DNA of 40,477 nt from Nitrospirota bacterium (GTDB lineage: Bacteria > Nitrospirota > Thermodesulfovibrionia > Thermodesulfovibrionales > JdFR-88), in the NCBI GenBank assembly GCA_021788025.1, contig JAJYLE010000004.1, positions 1-40,477 of the forward strand, read 5' to 3'. Positions 7,537 to 14,681 of the stretch are shown in pieces. Each line of letters starts with the position of its first letter. The stretch's first letter is position 1. Below the pieces are notes generated by a model. That model saw nothing but the letters and a program-made list of their open reading frames with translations. It did not search any database and was not told where the DNA came from. A program made the translations under genes and the position numbers.

Positions 7537-8859
7537 CTAGATCATACCTTGCAATACGTCCTGAAGCCCATTGTTATAAATTTTAATGAAGATACCGGCT
7601 ATTTCCGGATCAAACTGGGTGCCGGAGCACCGGCTCAGTTCCTCCAGGGCCTCCGCGTGGCTCCTGGGTTTGCGGTATGGCCTTGTAGATGTCATTGCAT
7701 CGAATGAGTCCGCCACCGAGATTATAGACGCAAACAGCGGTATCTGGCCGCCTGAAAGCCCGTCGGGATATCCCTTGCCATTAAACCATTCATGATGGTG
7801 CTTTACGGCCGGGATGTATCTTTCAAGGGACGCGGCCTTCCCAAGTATCTCGGCCCCGTGGTGGGTGTGCATCGCCATCTCCTTGAACTCCGGCTCGTCA
7901 AGCCGCCCAGGTTTCAAAAGCACGTGGTCCGGCGTCTTTATCTTGCCCACATCATGAAACAGGCAGGCCACTTCCAGGTCCTCCAGCTGTTTCCTGCCGA
8001 GCCCCATCGCCTTGCCCAGGGCTTTCGAAAGGGCCGCCACTCTTTCGGAGTGGCCCATCGTGTAAGGGTCCCTTGCGTCTATCGCGGCCGCGATTACCTT
8101 CAGCAGGGAGGCAAAGGCTTCTTCAAGATCGCTGGCGTACTGTCCCAGCTTGTCTTTCTGCTCGGTTATAAGCGAGGACATTTCGTTAAAACTCGCCGTA
8201 AGCTGGCCAAACTCGTCTTTGGAATATATTCTAAGTTTTTTTTGCCTTCCCTCTTTCAGCTCCTTCACGCCCTCGGAGAGTTCCTTTACCGGCGCGGTTA
8301 TGAAAGAGGTTAGCACAAATACGCCAAGCGCGCCCAGAATGAGCGCCGCGGCAAGCCCCTTCAGCACAATGCCCCTTGCAATGTTTCGCGCCCCTCCGAA
8401 AATAGAGCGGTTGACGCCTACTACGGCAAAACCAAGCTGCTTGTTCATAAAGGACACGGGGGTAAGCACTAGCATCTGCCCTTTTGCCCCGCTTAATACC
8501 GCAGCGTTGCGGTCCAGGGACATCAGTTTGCCCGCAGGGGGCAACACCTTGCCCCTTAAGGAAATACGGCTGTGGGCCACCGCTTTCATGTTATTGTCCA
8601 CAACGGCAATGAAGTCCAGGCCGCTATGGGCCTTGCTGATCTTGGACACCAGGTTGTCTACGGCCAGCACATCCTGCGAGGCCAGGCTGTATGCCGCGCT
8701 TGCCGCCACGCTTGCGCCTGCCGATTCGGCATTGCTTATCTCCGCCTGCACAAGATAGCCGCTTACCGCTCTGATTGAAAGCACGGAAAATGCTATCGCA
8801 ATCGCGGCCAGCAGCGTGAATATAACGAGGAAAAATTTGAACCTTATTGTTGCAGTCAT
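7537..8859 (-). CDS. Membrane sensor with HAMP and HD-GYP phosphodiesterase domain
   Basis: The 440-aa protein has TM1 at about 8-30, a periplasmic sensor of about 130 residues, and TM2 near 165-187 (LKGLAAALILGALGVFVL). A HAMP segment follows (TAPVKELSEGVKELKEGR), then a coiled linker and a C-terminal HD-GYP domain from about 245. HD-GYP hallmarks are present: ACLFHDVGKIKTPD (HD near 301) and KHHHEWFNGKGYPDGLSG (HH and GYP near 352-362), followed by ISVADSFDAMTSTRPYR. HD-GYP enzymes hydrolyse cyclic di-GMP, so this is a likely membrane-bound second-messenger phosphodiesterase. The ribosome-binding site AAGGTG is 6 nt before the ATG. It is the first gene of a two-gene operon with the TPR lipoprotein. 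Confidence 0.93.
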   Translation of the reverse strand: MTATIRFKFFLVIFTLLAAIAIAFSVLSIRAVSGYLVQAEISNAESAGASVAASAAYSLASQDVLAVDNLVSKISKAHSGLDFIAVVDNNMKAVAHSRISLRGKVLPPAGKLMSLDRNAAVLSGAKGQMLVLTPVSFMNKQLGFAVVGVNRSIFGGARNIARGIVLKGLAAALILGALGVFVLTSFITAPVKELSEGVKELKEGRQKKLRIYSKDEFGQLTASFNEMSSLITEQKDKLGQYASDLEEAFASLLKVIAAAIDARDPYTMGHSERVAALSKALGKAMGLGRKQLEDLEVACLFHDVGKIKTPDHVLLKPGRLDEPEFKEMAMHTHHGAEILGKAASLERYIPAVKHHHEWFNGKGYPDGLSGGQIPLFASIISVADSFDAMTSTRPYRKPRSHAEALEELSRCSGTQFDPEIAGIFIKIYNNGLQDVLQGMI

Positions 8860-8882
8860 TTAAACACCTTGCGGGACGCAAT

Positions 8883-8888
8883 ATTGTA
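8883..8888 (-). promoter_or_regulatory. -10 box of the HD-GYP gene
   Basis: On the minus strand TGTTACAAT reads as an extended -10 (TG-T-TACAAT), ending 23 nt before the ATG and leaving a short leader that contains the AAGGTG ribosome-binding site. No good -35 is seen at 16-18 nt. Confidence 0.4.
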
Positions 8889-8966
8889 ACACAAATCACT
8901 GGAATGCCGCCGCACTGATTGCAGTGCCGCACTGCAAAACCGCACTGTCTCTGCGCTGGAGCACTG

Positions 8967-8975
8967 TGCTAAAAT
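8967..8975 (+). promoter_or_regulatory. Extended -10 directly upstream of the priA-like gene
   Basis: TGCTAAAAT (TG-C-TAAAAT) ends only 5 nt before the ATG at 8981. No Shine-Dalgarno is visible. If used, transcription would start at or next to the start codon, giving a leaderless mRNA. Confidence 0.4.
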
Positions 8976-8980
8976 CCGTG

Positions 8981-10837
8981 ATGGCCCTGGCGGACTTGGT
9001 ATTCCCCCGCAAACTGAAACCCCTCACCTACCGGATTCCGGCGCACATGGGCCGGCTGAGGCCCGGCACAATCGTAATGGCTGAGCTTGGCAAAACAGTT
9101 CTGAATGCGCTTGTGCTGGATGTTTTTGAAAAGGCAAACGGCGCCGCTTCCGGCCTGAAATTAAAAGAAATCACGGGGCTTGCCGAAACAAAAGCCGCGC
9201 TTTCCCCGGCGATGGTAAAGCTGGTCAAATGGGCTTCCGGCTATTACATGGCTGAAGAGGGGCTGGCGCTGAAAGCCATGTTCGGCGGCGGGCTGTTCGA
9301 AAAGAGGAGTCCGCGCAAAAAAACCGTGCCCGGGCCTGTCCAGATGGCCCCGGAAACTATTGACATTGAAGAACTGGCCCCGGCAGACGGCATCGCCGGA
9401 AACGGTTATAAAACATTTCTTCTGAAAGCTCCGGACACCGCGTTTGAGCGCGCATTTGCCATTCGGGCCTCCAAAGGCCAAAAAGGCGTGGTCCTGCTTT
9501 GCCCGGAGATTACCTTGATACCCGCGATAGAGCCTCTTGCCAGAAACACGTTTGGCGACAGGCTGCGGGTGCTGCACAGCGGCATAAGCCAGGCCGCCAG
9601 AAGCCGGATATTCAGCGAGATCGCCGATGGCGTGGTGGATGCGGTGCTTGGCACGCGGATAGCCGTTTTTTCGCCTTTTGAAAAGGTGTCCATGATAGTG
9701 GTAACGTGCGAAGAGAACATAAACTACAAAAACATGGAATGGCTTAAATACCATGCCAGGGATGTGGCCGTTATGAGGGGATATCTGGAGGGGGCCAGGG
9801 TGCTTCTGTCCTCAATATGCCCCTCTGCGGAATCCTGGGCAAATGCGGCGCGCGGCAAGTACCAGTTGATTGAACCCCCGCCCGCCCAGAAGAAATTCCG
9901 GCTGAAGACCGTGCGCTTCAGGCAGGCGTACGGCAAAAGTGAGGGCTGCGTGAACGGCACGGTGCGCGACGCGCTTTCGAAAAAGGTTTCATCCGGCGGC
10001 CGGGCGCTGGTAATAGGAAGCCACACGGGCCATTCCGTCCCGCTCTGCGAGGACTGCGGCCACATCTCGCGTTGCAGCAACTGCGGCCTGCCGCTTATCT
10101 TCCACAGATCCGGCGGGGGAAATCTCCGGTGTGGCTGCTGCGGGTTTGAAGAGAGCGCAAGGTCCGGCTGCGCCCGCTGCGGAGGGTTAAATATAAAGAT
10201 GCTTGGCGCCGGCGCCGAAAGGCTTGAAGAGGAACTGAAGGCATGCTGGCCTGTAAGGCCTGAAGACGGCGGGAACGGACAGGAAGAAACCAGGCAGGCA
10301 TTTGTAATCGGCGCCAGGCCGGCTGTCCGCAGCAAAAAAGCAGGCGGTAAAACACCGGAGGAAAAATTCGATATCGTCGTTATAGTGAACCCGGAGGGGC
10401 CGCTCTTCAAGCCGGAGTTCCGCGCCAGGGAACGGGCATTCCAGGACATGTGTTATCTTTCAGAAAAAATAGCGCCCGGCGGATCGTTTTTATGGCAGAC
10501 GGCGCAGCCCGGCCTGCTTGGGAATTTAAAAAGGCTGGATTACCGCGAGTTCATGGATGCCGAACTTCAGGAAAGAAACAGCATCGGGCTGCCCCCTTTC
10601 TGGAGGACCGCGCTTATATCATTCAAATCCGCCCCGAAAGCCGAATTCCCGGACATGCCGGATGTCCTGTTTCTGGGCCCGGTCCAAAGGCTTGGAAAGA
10701 AAGGGGCAAAGAGCTTTTCCGTAATCGTACGGGCAAAGGACGCCAAAAGCCTTAAAAAGGCGGTGGCCCAATACCTCGCTCTGATTGGGTTTAAAACCGG
10801 GCGGGAAAAACCCGTTGTGGATATAGACCCGCTGTAA
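8981..10837 (+). CDS. priA: PriA homologue (primosomal protein N') with lost helicase motifs
   Basis: PriA normally reloads DnaB at stalled forks using a 3'-5' helicase. This 618-aa protein aligns along the whole family: an N-terminal 3'-fork-binding domain (LADLVFPRKLKPLTYRIP), GTRIAVFSPF, YHARDVAVMRGYLEGARVLLSS.CPSAESW, the eight-cysteine zinc domain at about 356-400 (CEDCGHISRCSNC...CGCC...CARC), and FRARERAFQ and GLPPFWR near the end. The catalytic motifs are not recognisable. Where GxTGSGKT is expected there is YKTFLLKAPDTAFERA (about 141-156). DEEH is replaced by TCEEN (about 241-245). GTQMIAKGHDFP and QVAGRAGR are replaced by unrelated residues. The frame is intact, so it is not a pseudogene by that test. 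It is probably an ATPase-dead DNA/primosome-binding PriA, as known in Actinobacteria. The start is the ATG at 8981, which matches the family N-terminus better than the ATG at 8924. Confidence 0.88.
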   Translation: MALADLVFPRKLKPLTYRIPAHMGRLRPGTIVMAELGKTVLNALVLDVFEKANGAASGLKLKEITGLAETKAALSPAMVKLVKWASGYYMAEEGLALKAMFGGGLFEKRSPRKKTVPGPVQMAPETIDIEELAPADGIAGNGYKTFLLKAPDTAFERAFAIRASKGQKGVVLLCPEITLIPAIEPLARNTFGDRLRVLHSGISQAARSRIFSEIADGVVDAVLGTRIAVFSPFEKVSMIVVTCEENINYKNMEWLKYHARDVAVMRGYLEGARVLLSSICPSAESWANAARGKYQLIEPPPAQKKFRLKTVRFRQAYGKSEGCVNGTVRDALSKKVSSGGRALVIGSHTGHSVPLCEDCGHISRCSNCGLPLIFHRSGGGNLRCGCCGFEESARSGCARCGGLNIKMLGAGAERLEEELKACWPVRPEDGGNGQEETRQAFVIGARPAVRSKKAGGKTPEEKFDIVVIVNPEGPLFKPEFRARERAFQDMCYLSEKIAPGGSFLWQTAQPGLLGNLKRLDYREFMDAELQERNSIGLPPFWRTALISFKSAPKAEFPDMPDVLFLGPVQRLGKKGAKSFSVIVRAKDAKSLKKAVAQYLALIGFKTGREKPVVDIDPL

Positions 10838-10853
10838 ATCCATTCAAGAATTA

Positions 10854-11807
10854 TTAAACTATAACCGTTTTCCGCAAGGCCAGTATCCTTCGGGCGGCTT
10901 CGATGTCTTTGCCGATGGCTTCCTTAAGGGCCTGCACCGAGGCGAAGGTCTCCTCGCTTCTTAAGCGCTCCACAAAGTAAACGCTGAGCTGGCTTCCAAG
11001 CAGATCTGCCTTGAAATCCATGATATGCACCTCGCAGGCAAGCGCATTGCCCCCGAAGGTAGGGTTTCTGCCGATGTTTAAAACCGCGTCCCGCAGTTTG
11101 CCCTTCACAAGCGCCTTCACAACATAAACCCCTTCCCTTGGTATCAGCTCGTGCGGGGTGCGTATATTGGCCGTGGGGAACCCAAGGAGGCTTGCGCCCC
11201 TTCCGGCCCCCATCTCCACCGTTCCCTCTATCATGTATGCCCGGCCAAGCATCCCGGCCGCCTCTGAAACCCTGCCTCTTTCAAGAAGCGCCCTTATCCG
11301 GCTGCTGCTTACCACCTGGCCTTTTGCCATGGCGTGCCTTACTACATGAAGGCCAAAGCCGTACTTGCGGCCAAGCTTCCTTAAGAGTTTTGTATCGCCT
11401 TTCTTGGCCCTGCCGAAGGTGTAATTGTGGCCGACAATCACATGCACAGGGGATATCTTTTCAACAAGCACACGCCTGACGAAATCCTCCGGCTCCAGCC
11501 TGGCAAACTCCCGGTTAAAGTTTACAAGCAGCAGTTTTTTGATCCCCTGCGCCGCCATAAGCCGCGCCTTCTCTTCAACGGGGGTCAGAAGCCTCAGCGG
11601 GCTTTCCGGGGAAAATACCTTTACCGGATGGGGGTCGAAGGACATCGCCATCGGCGTGCCGCCCAGCTGCCCCGCCTTGCGGGCAACCTCACGCATGATC
11701 TTCTGGTGGCCAATATGCACGCCGTCGAAATTCCCGATGGTAAGCACGGTTTTGGGAAAAGGTTTTTTGAGCGCCGGGAGGCCTTTTATGATGTCAATGC
11801 CGCTCAC
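10854..11807 (-). CDS. ribF: Bifunctional riboflavin kinase/FAD synthetase
   Basis: RibF phosphorylates riboflavin to FMN and adenylates it to FAD. The 317-aa protein has the N-terminal nucleotidyltransferase domain with TIGNFDGVHIGHQKI (HIGH-like motif near residue 30), FDPHPVKVFSP, VDF-like LEPEDFVRRVLVEKISPVHVIVGHNYTFGRAKKGD and SSSRIRALLERG. The C-terminal kinase domain contains GRGASLLGFPTANI and EGVYV. The start is GTG (11805-11807), and ACGGAGGCCGGAC provides a strong GGAGG 7 nt upstream, which decides the start. This start lies inside the end of coaE (14-nt overlap), so the two cofactor genes are translationally linked. Confidence 0.95.
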   Translation of the reverse strand: MSGIDIIKGLPALKKPFPKTVLTIGNFDGVHIGHQKIMREVARKAGQLGGTPMAMSFDPHPVKVFSPESPLRLLTPVEEKARLMAAQGIKKLLLVNFNREFARLEPEDFVRRVLVEKISPVHVIVGHNYTFGRAKKGDTKLLRKLGRKYGFGLHVVRHAMAKGQVVSSSRIRALLERGRVSEAAGMLGRAYMIEGTVEMGAGRGASLLGFPTANIRTPHELIPREGVYVVKALVKGKLRDAVLNIGRNPTFGGNALACEVHIMDFKADLLGSQLSVYFVERLRSEETFASVQALKEAIGKDIEAARRILALRKTVIV

Positions 11808-12387
11808 GTCCGGCCTCCGTCAGCCTGCGGTAAATCCGGTCCACCTGCCAGCGGGCCTGCTTTGCAGAGCCCTGATTGTTTATGACAATCCCGGCCCGCC
11901 TTGCCTTCTCCAGCGCGGGCAACTGGGCCTGAAGCCTCCTGGCCGCCTCCTGCCGCGGGATGCCGTTTTTTTCCAGCCTGGCAAGCGCGGTTTCGTCGTC
12001 GGCGTACACATCCATTGCAACATCGAACCTGGCTTCATACCCGCACTCAAAAAGAAGCGGTATCTCTACAACGGCCAGGTCCCCTTTGCATGCCGCAACG
12101 GTATTTTCAATTCTTTCAAGGACAGGCGGGTGCAGGATGGATTCCAGCCGGCATCTGCTTGCAGGGTCTGAAAACACAAGAGCGGCCAGCTTCTTTTTCT
12201 GAAGCTGCCCTTCCTCAAAGACCGCGCCGCCAAACGCGGAGCGGATCTTTTGCAGTATCATGGGATCGGATAAAAGCTCTCTCACAATATCGTCCGCGCT
12301 AAGACAGCAAGCCCCAAGCTCGGCGAAAAAACCAAGCACGCTGGATTTCCCGCTGCCGTAATTGCCGGTTAATGCCGCCCTGATCAC
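11794..12387 (-). CDS. coaE: Dephospho-CoA kinase
   Basis: CoaE adds the 3'-phosphate to dephospho-CoA, the last step of coenzyme A synthesis. The P-loop is GNYGSGKSS at residues 8-16. LSADDIVRELL (a CoaE Asp motif), FSDPASRCRLESILHPPVL and VVEIPLLFECGYEARFD follow, and R-rich lid residues such as RLEKNGIPRQEAARRLQAQ are present. At 197 aa it is full length. The start is GTG at 12385-12387. There is no Shine-Dalgarno, but a consensus TATAAT lies 8 nt upstream, so the mRNA may start at or next to the GTG. It is divergent from proA and overlaps ribF by 14 nt. Confidence 0.94.
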   Translation of the reverse strand: MIRAALTGNYGSGKSSVLGFFAELGACCLSADDIVRELLSDPMILQKIRSAFGGAVFEEGQLQKKKLAALVFSDPASRCRLESILHPPVLERIENTVAACKGDLAVVEIPLLFECGYEARFDVAMDVYADDETALARLEKNGIPRQEAARRLQAQLPALEKARRAGIVINNQGSAKQARWQVDRIYRRLTEAGRERH

Positions 12388-12395
12388 GAATTCGT

Positions 12396-12401
12396 ATTAT
12401 A
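12396..12401 (-). promoter_or_regulatory. TATAAT -10 box just upstream of coaE
   Basis: On the minus strand GTTATAATACGAATTC-GTG places a perfect TATAAT 8 nt before the start codon. No convincing -35 is seen at 16-18 nt. The arrangement fits a leaderless coaE-ribF transcript. Confidence 0.5.
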
Positions 12402-12430
12402 ACTCAGAAAACGGCGGCGCCCGTAAAATC

Positions 12431-12459
12431 TTGAAAAATGGCCTTTCATCCTATATCTT
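12431..12459 (+). promoter_or_regulatory. Sigma-70-type promoter of proA
   Basis: TTGAAA (12431-12436), a 17-nt spacer and TATCTT (12454-12459). The predicted start is near 12466, leaving a leader of about 24 nt that contains the AGGAGA ribosome-binding site 7 nt before the proA ATG. Confidence 0.5.
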
Positions 12460-12489
12460 AAAATTAGAAACGATTACAGGAGAAATATC

Positions 12490-13746
12490 ATGAATATAAA
12501 GGACTTAGTCAGCCGGAAGGCCATTGAGGCCAAGGCCGGCGCACGGGACCTCCTGAAGGCAAGGCCTGGCGTAAAAAGCGATCTGTTATTGAAAATGGCC
12601 GGCGCCCTGGAGGCCGCCGCGGGCAAACTGATGGCCGAAAACGCAAAGGACGTGGAGGCGGCAAAAAAGAAGATACTCTCCGGCGCGCTTATAGACAGGC
12701 TCACGCTTGATGAAAAACGTGTAAAGGAGATGGCATGCGGGCTGCGGGAGGTGGCGGCCCTGCCAGACCCGGTGGGCGAGATAACAGGCGTCCGCCAAAG
12801 GCCAAACGGGATGTCCGTAGGGCGCATGCGCGTGCCCATCGGCGTTATAGGGATAATCTATGAATCCAGGCCCAACGTTACGGCGGACGCAACGGCGTTA
12901 TGCCTTAAATCGGGCAATGCGGTGCTTCTTCGCGGCGGCTCCGAGGCGATAAACTCCAACCGGGCCATCGTGGAGATACTGCGGGCTGAGGCCAAAAAGG
13001 CCGGCATAAACGAGGGCGCCATAAGTTTTATAGACATACCGGACAGGGAAGCCATACTGGAGATGGTAAAGCTTGAGGGGCTGGTAGACGTGGTTATCCC
13101 GCGCGGCGGCGAAGGGCTTATACGCACCGTTACCGAAAACTCCCGCATACCGGTTTTGAAACATTACAAAGGGGTGTGCCACATATTCGTGGACAGGGAT
13201 GCGGACCTTATCATGGCCGAGGAGCTGTGCATAAATGCCAAGGCGCAGAGGCCGGGAACCTGCAACGCCATGGAGACGATGCTTGTGGACGAGCAGATAG
13301 CCGAGGGTTTCCTGCCAAAAGTTCTGGCGGCCATGGAGAAAAAGGGGGTTGCCATAAAAGGGGACCAGAGGACCCGCGCCATCTACCCCAAGGCCGATGA
13401 GCTTTCAGAGGACGATTATTACAAGGAGTACCTGGACCTGATACTGAACGTGCGCGTGGTGGCGGGCATTGACGAAGCGATGGACCACATAGCCAAATAC
13501 GGCTCCGCCCATTCCGACGCCATCGTAACCATGAATTACGATAAGGCAATGAGATTTTTAAGGGAGGTGGACTCGTCCGCGGTGCTTATAAACGCATCCA
13601 CAAGATTAAACGACGGCGGCCAGTTCGGGCTTGGCGCCGAGATCGGCATCTCCACGGACAAGATACACGCCAGGGGGCCGATGGGGCTTGAGGAGCTTAC
13701 ATGCGCCAAGTTCGTAGTGCTTGGCAGCGGGCAGATAAGGCAGTAG
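12490..13746 (+). CDS. proA: Gamma-glutamyl phosphate reductase
   Basis: ProA reduces gamma-glutamyl phosphate to glutamate semialdehyde with NADPH, the second step of proline synthesis. The 418-aa aldehyde-dehydrogenase-fold protein carries GVIGIIYESRPNVTADA, CLKSGNAVLLRGGSEAINSN split by normal spacing, DVVIPRGGEGLIR and HYKGVCHIFVD. The catalytic Cys258 lies in AQRPGTCNAMETML. The C-terminus NASTRLNDGGQFGLGAEIGIST...RGPMGLEELT is complete. The start is ATG with AGGAGAAATATC immediately upstream. It is monocistronic here, and proB is not adjacent. A bidirectional hairpin follows. Confidence 0.97.
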   Translation: MNIKDLVSRKAIEAKAGARDLLKARPGVKSDLLLKMAGALEAAAGKLMAENAKDVEAAKKKILSGALIDRLTLDEKRVKEMACGLREVAALPDPVGEITGVRQRPNGMSVGRMRVPIGVIGIIYESRPNVTADATALCLKSGNAVLLRGGSEAINSNRAIVEILRAEAKKAGINEGAISFIDIPDREAILEMVKLEGLVDVVIPRGGEGLIRTVTENSRIPVLKHYKGVCHIFVDRDADLIMAEELCINAKAQRPGTCNAMETMLVDEQIAEGFLPKVLAAMEKKGVAIKGDQRTRAIYPKADELSEDDYYKEYLDLILNVRVVAGIDEAMDHIAKYGSAHSDAIVTMNYDKAMRFLREVDSSAVLINASTRLNDGGQFGLGAEIGISTDKIHARGPMGLEELTCAKFVVLGSGQIRQ

Positions 13747-13780
13747 GATTCCGGCCCGCCTTTCCGGCGGCAATTAAATT

Positions 13781-13805
13781 GGCCCCCGTTCAATAAACGG
13801 GGGCC
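13781..13805. terminator. Terminator hairpin between proA and the HI0074-type remnant
   Basis: GGCCCCCGTT (13781-13790) pairs perfectly with AACGGGGGCC (13796-13805) around CAATA. A T-rich tract follows only on the minus-strand side (AATTTAATTG), so as an intrinsic terminator it suits minus-strand transcription better. It may still end proA transcription. Confidence 0.7.
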
Positions 13806-13855
13806 GTTGGATTCCCAGAATATGTGGCTCAGGCGTACCAGGCAGGGGCTTTCAG

Positions 13856-14120
13856 TTACATACACCGCAGCGGCGCGCGACATCCTGTTGTAGCGGACTT
13901 TGCCCCAAAGTATGCTCTTCTGAACGCCGCGCTCTTCCAAAAAATCCTTTAGCGTATTCCATGCCAGTCCGTGGGTGTATTCAAAAACCTGAACCAAACC
14001 CTGCATTTCCAGTTTTGAAAGTCCTCTCTCCTCTGTCAATCGCACCGCTTCAGCCAACTGAACAAAAGCTTTATTGAAATTGTTAAAGCGCTGTATCCAA
14101 CGTATGTCTTTTGCGCTCAT
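13856..14120 (-). pseudogene. Remnant of HI0074-family nucleotidyltransferase substrate-binding protein (HEPN-like)
   Basis: From the ATG at 14118-14120 the frame encodes SAKDIRWIQRFNNFNKAFVQL, then QGLVQVFEYTHGLAWNTLKDFLEERGVQ. This is the typical N-terminal two thirds of HI0074-family proteins, which pair with a small MNT nucleotidyltransferase in toxin-antitoxin-like modules. Near 13915 the expected GSKDATREAF motif appears only in another frame (FGAKSATTGCRAPL) and stops at 13856. The gene is therefore frameshifted and 3'-truncated, and the family's later RN/H region is missing. Reading on in the original frame runs antisense into proA and is not real. No nucleotidyltransferase partner is nearby. 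It looks like a decaying accessory module lying next to repeat copy 1. Confidence 0.7.
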
Positions 14121-14215
14121 TGCATTATCTCTGTGTTCGTCTTCTGGAGCCCTCGATAGTGCGCGGTGTATCAGGTGCATCAGACACCAGCGCGCCGCTC
14201 CGCGCCCCCCCAAAC

Positions 14216-14405
14216 CATGACATGAACTTCATGACATATGTCATATGGACAACGTCATGTTCAGCCGGGTTATGATGGCGGTGCCAGCGCATCAGCGCTG
14301 TAACGCGGGAGTGCGGCAAAAACGATTTCCTTAATGTCCTTTGAAAAAGATGGGGATACAGGAAAGGATTCCGGCATGGATGAAAAACTGAAATCCTTTA
14401 AAATC
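14216..14405. repeat. Dispersed palindromic repeat, copy 1
   Basis: The head at 14216-14259 is CATGAC-N9-ATGACATATGTCAT-N9-GTCATG. It has a perfect 14-bp core palindrome with outer ATGAC/GTCAT half-sites spaced symmetrically 9 nt away on each side. It is followed by CGGGTTATGATGGC (14266-14279). Weaker similarity to copy 2 continues to CTTTAAAATC at 14396-14405, 180 nt from the start (175 in copy 2). The other copies are at 35664 and 40083. The element lies about 95 nt upstream of the HI0074-type remnant. Confidence 0.85.
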
Positions 14406-14681
14406 AAGCGCTTGATTAGATCAAGGAGGTGGAACAGATGGAACAAACGGAACAAAAATTCCGGCCCTAAGTGGCCGGAAGCAAAAGAAAATCCAGAAAT
14501 GGCTGGAACATATAAAAAGAAAGGCGCCGGGCGGCGCAAGTGACGGATAAAGAATCGGGACACTATTCCGGGGTAAAGCCGGCGCACCTCGTGCCGTGGG
14601 CGGCCCTTTTCCCGGCGATTGGGTTAAAATAGAAGCCAAACATCTTAACTCACAAAAACACACAGGGGGGAAGCCTGGAAA
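14282..14681 (+). other. Intergenic region with palindrome, strong Shine-Dalgarno and a 10-codon frame
   Basis: No clear gene is seen here. AATCAAGCGCTTGATT at 14402-14417 is a perfect 16-bp palindrome. Directly after it, AAGGAGGT (14423-14430) is an ideal ribosome-binding site 7 nt before ATG 14438, but that frame holds only ten codons (MEQTEQKFRP, stop at 14468-14470). Its end coincides with a hairpin, TTCCGGCC/GGCCGGAA around CTAAGT, near 14459-14480. A longer overlapping frame (14334-14543, 69 aa, very basic, Trp/Asn/Lys-rich) has no recognisable family. GGTTAAAAT near 14622 may be the -10 of the next gene. Confidence 0.3.

Noticed and set aside
14122-14213. N-terminal extension of the HI0074-type frame, and its C-terminal run into proA down to 13536
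   Set aside because: Homology begins at the ATG at 14120. The extension is arginine-rich and unlike the family, and the 3' run is antisense to proA.
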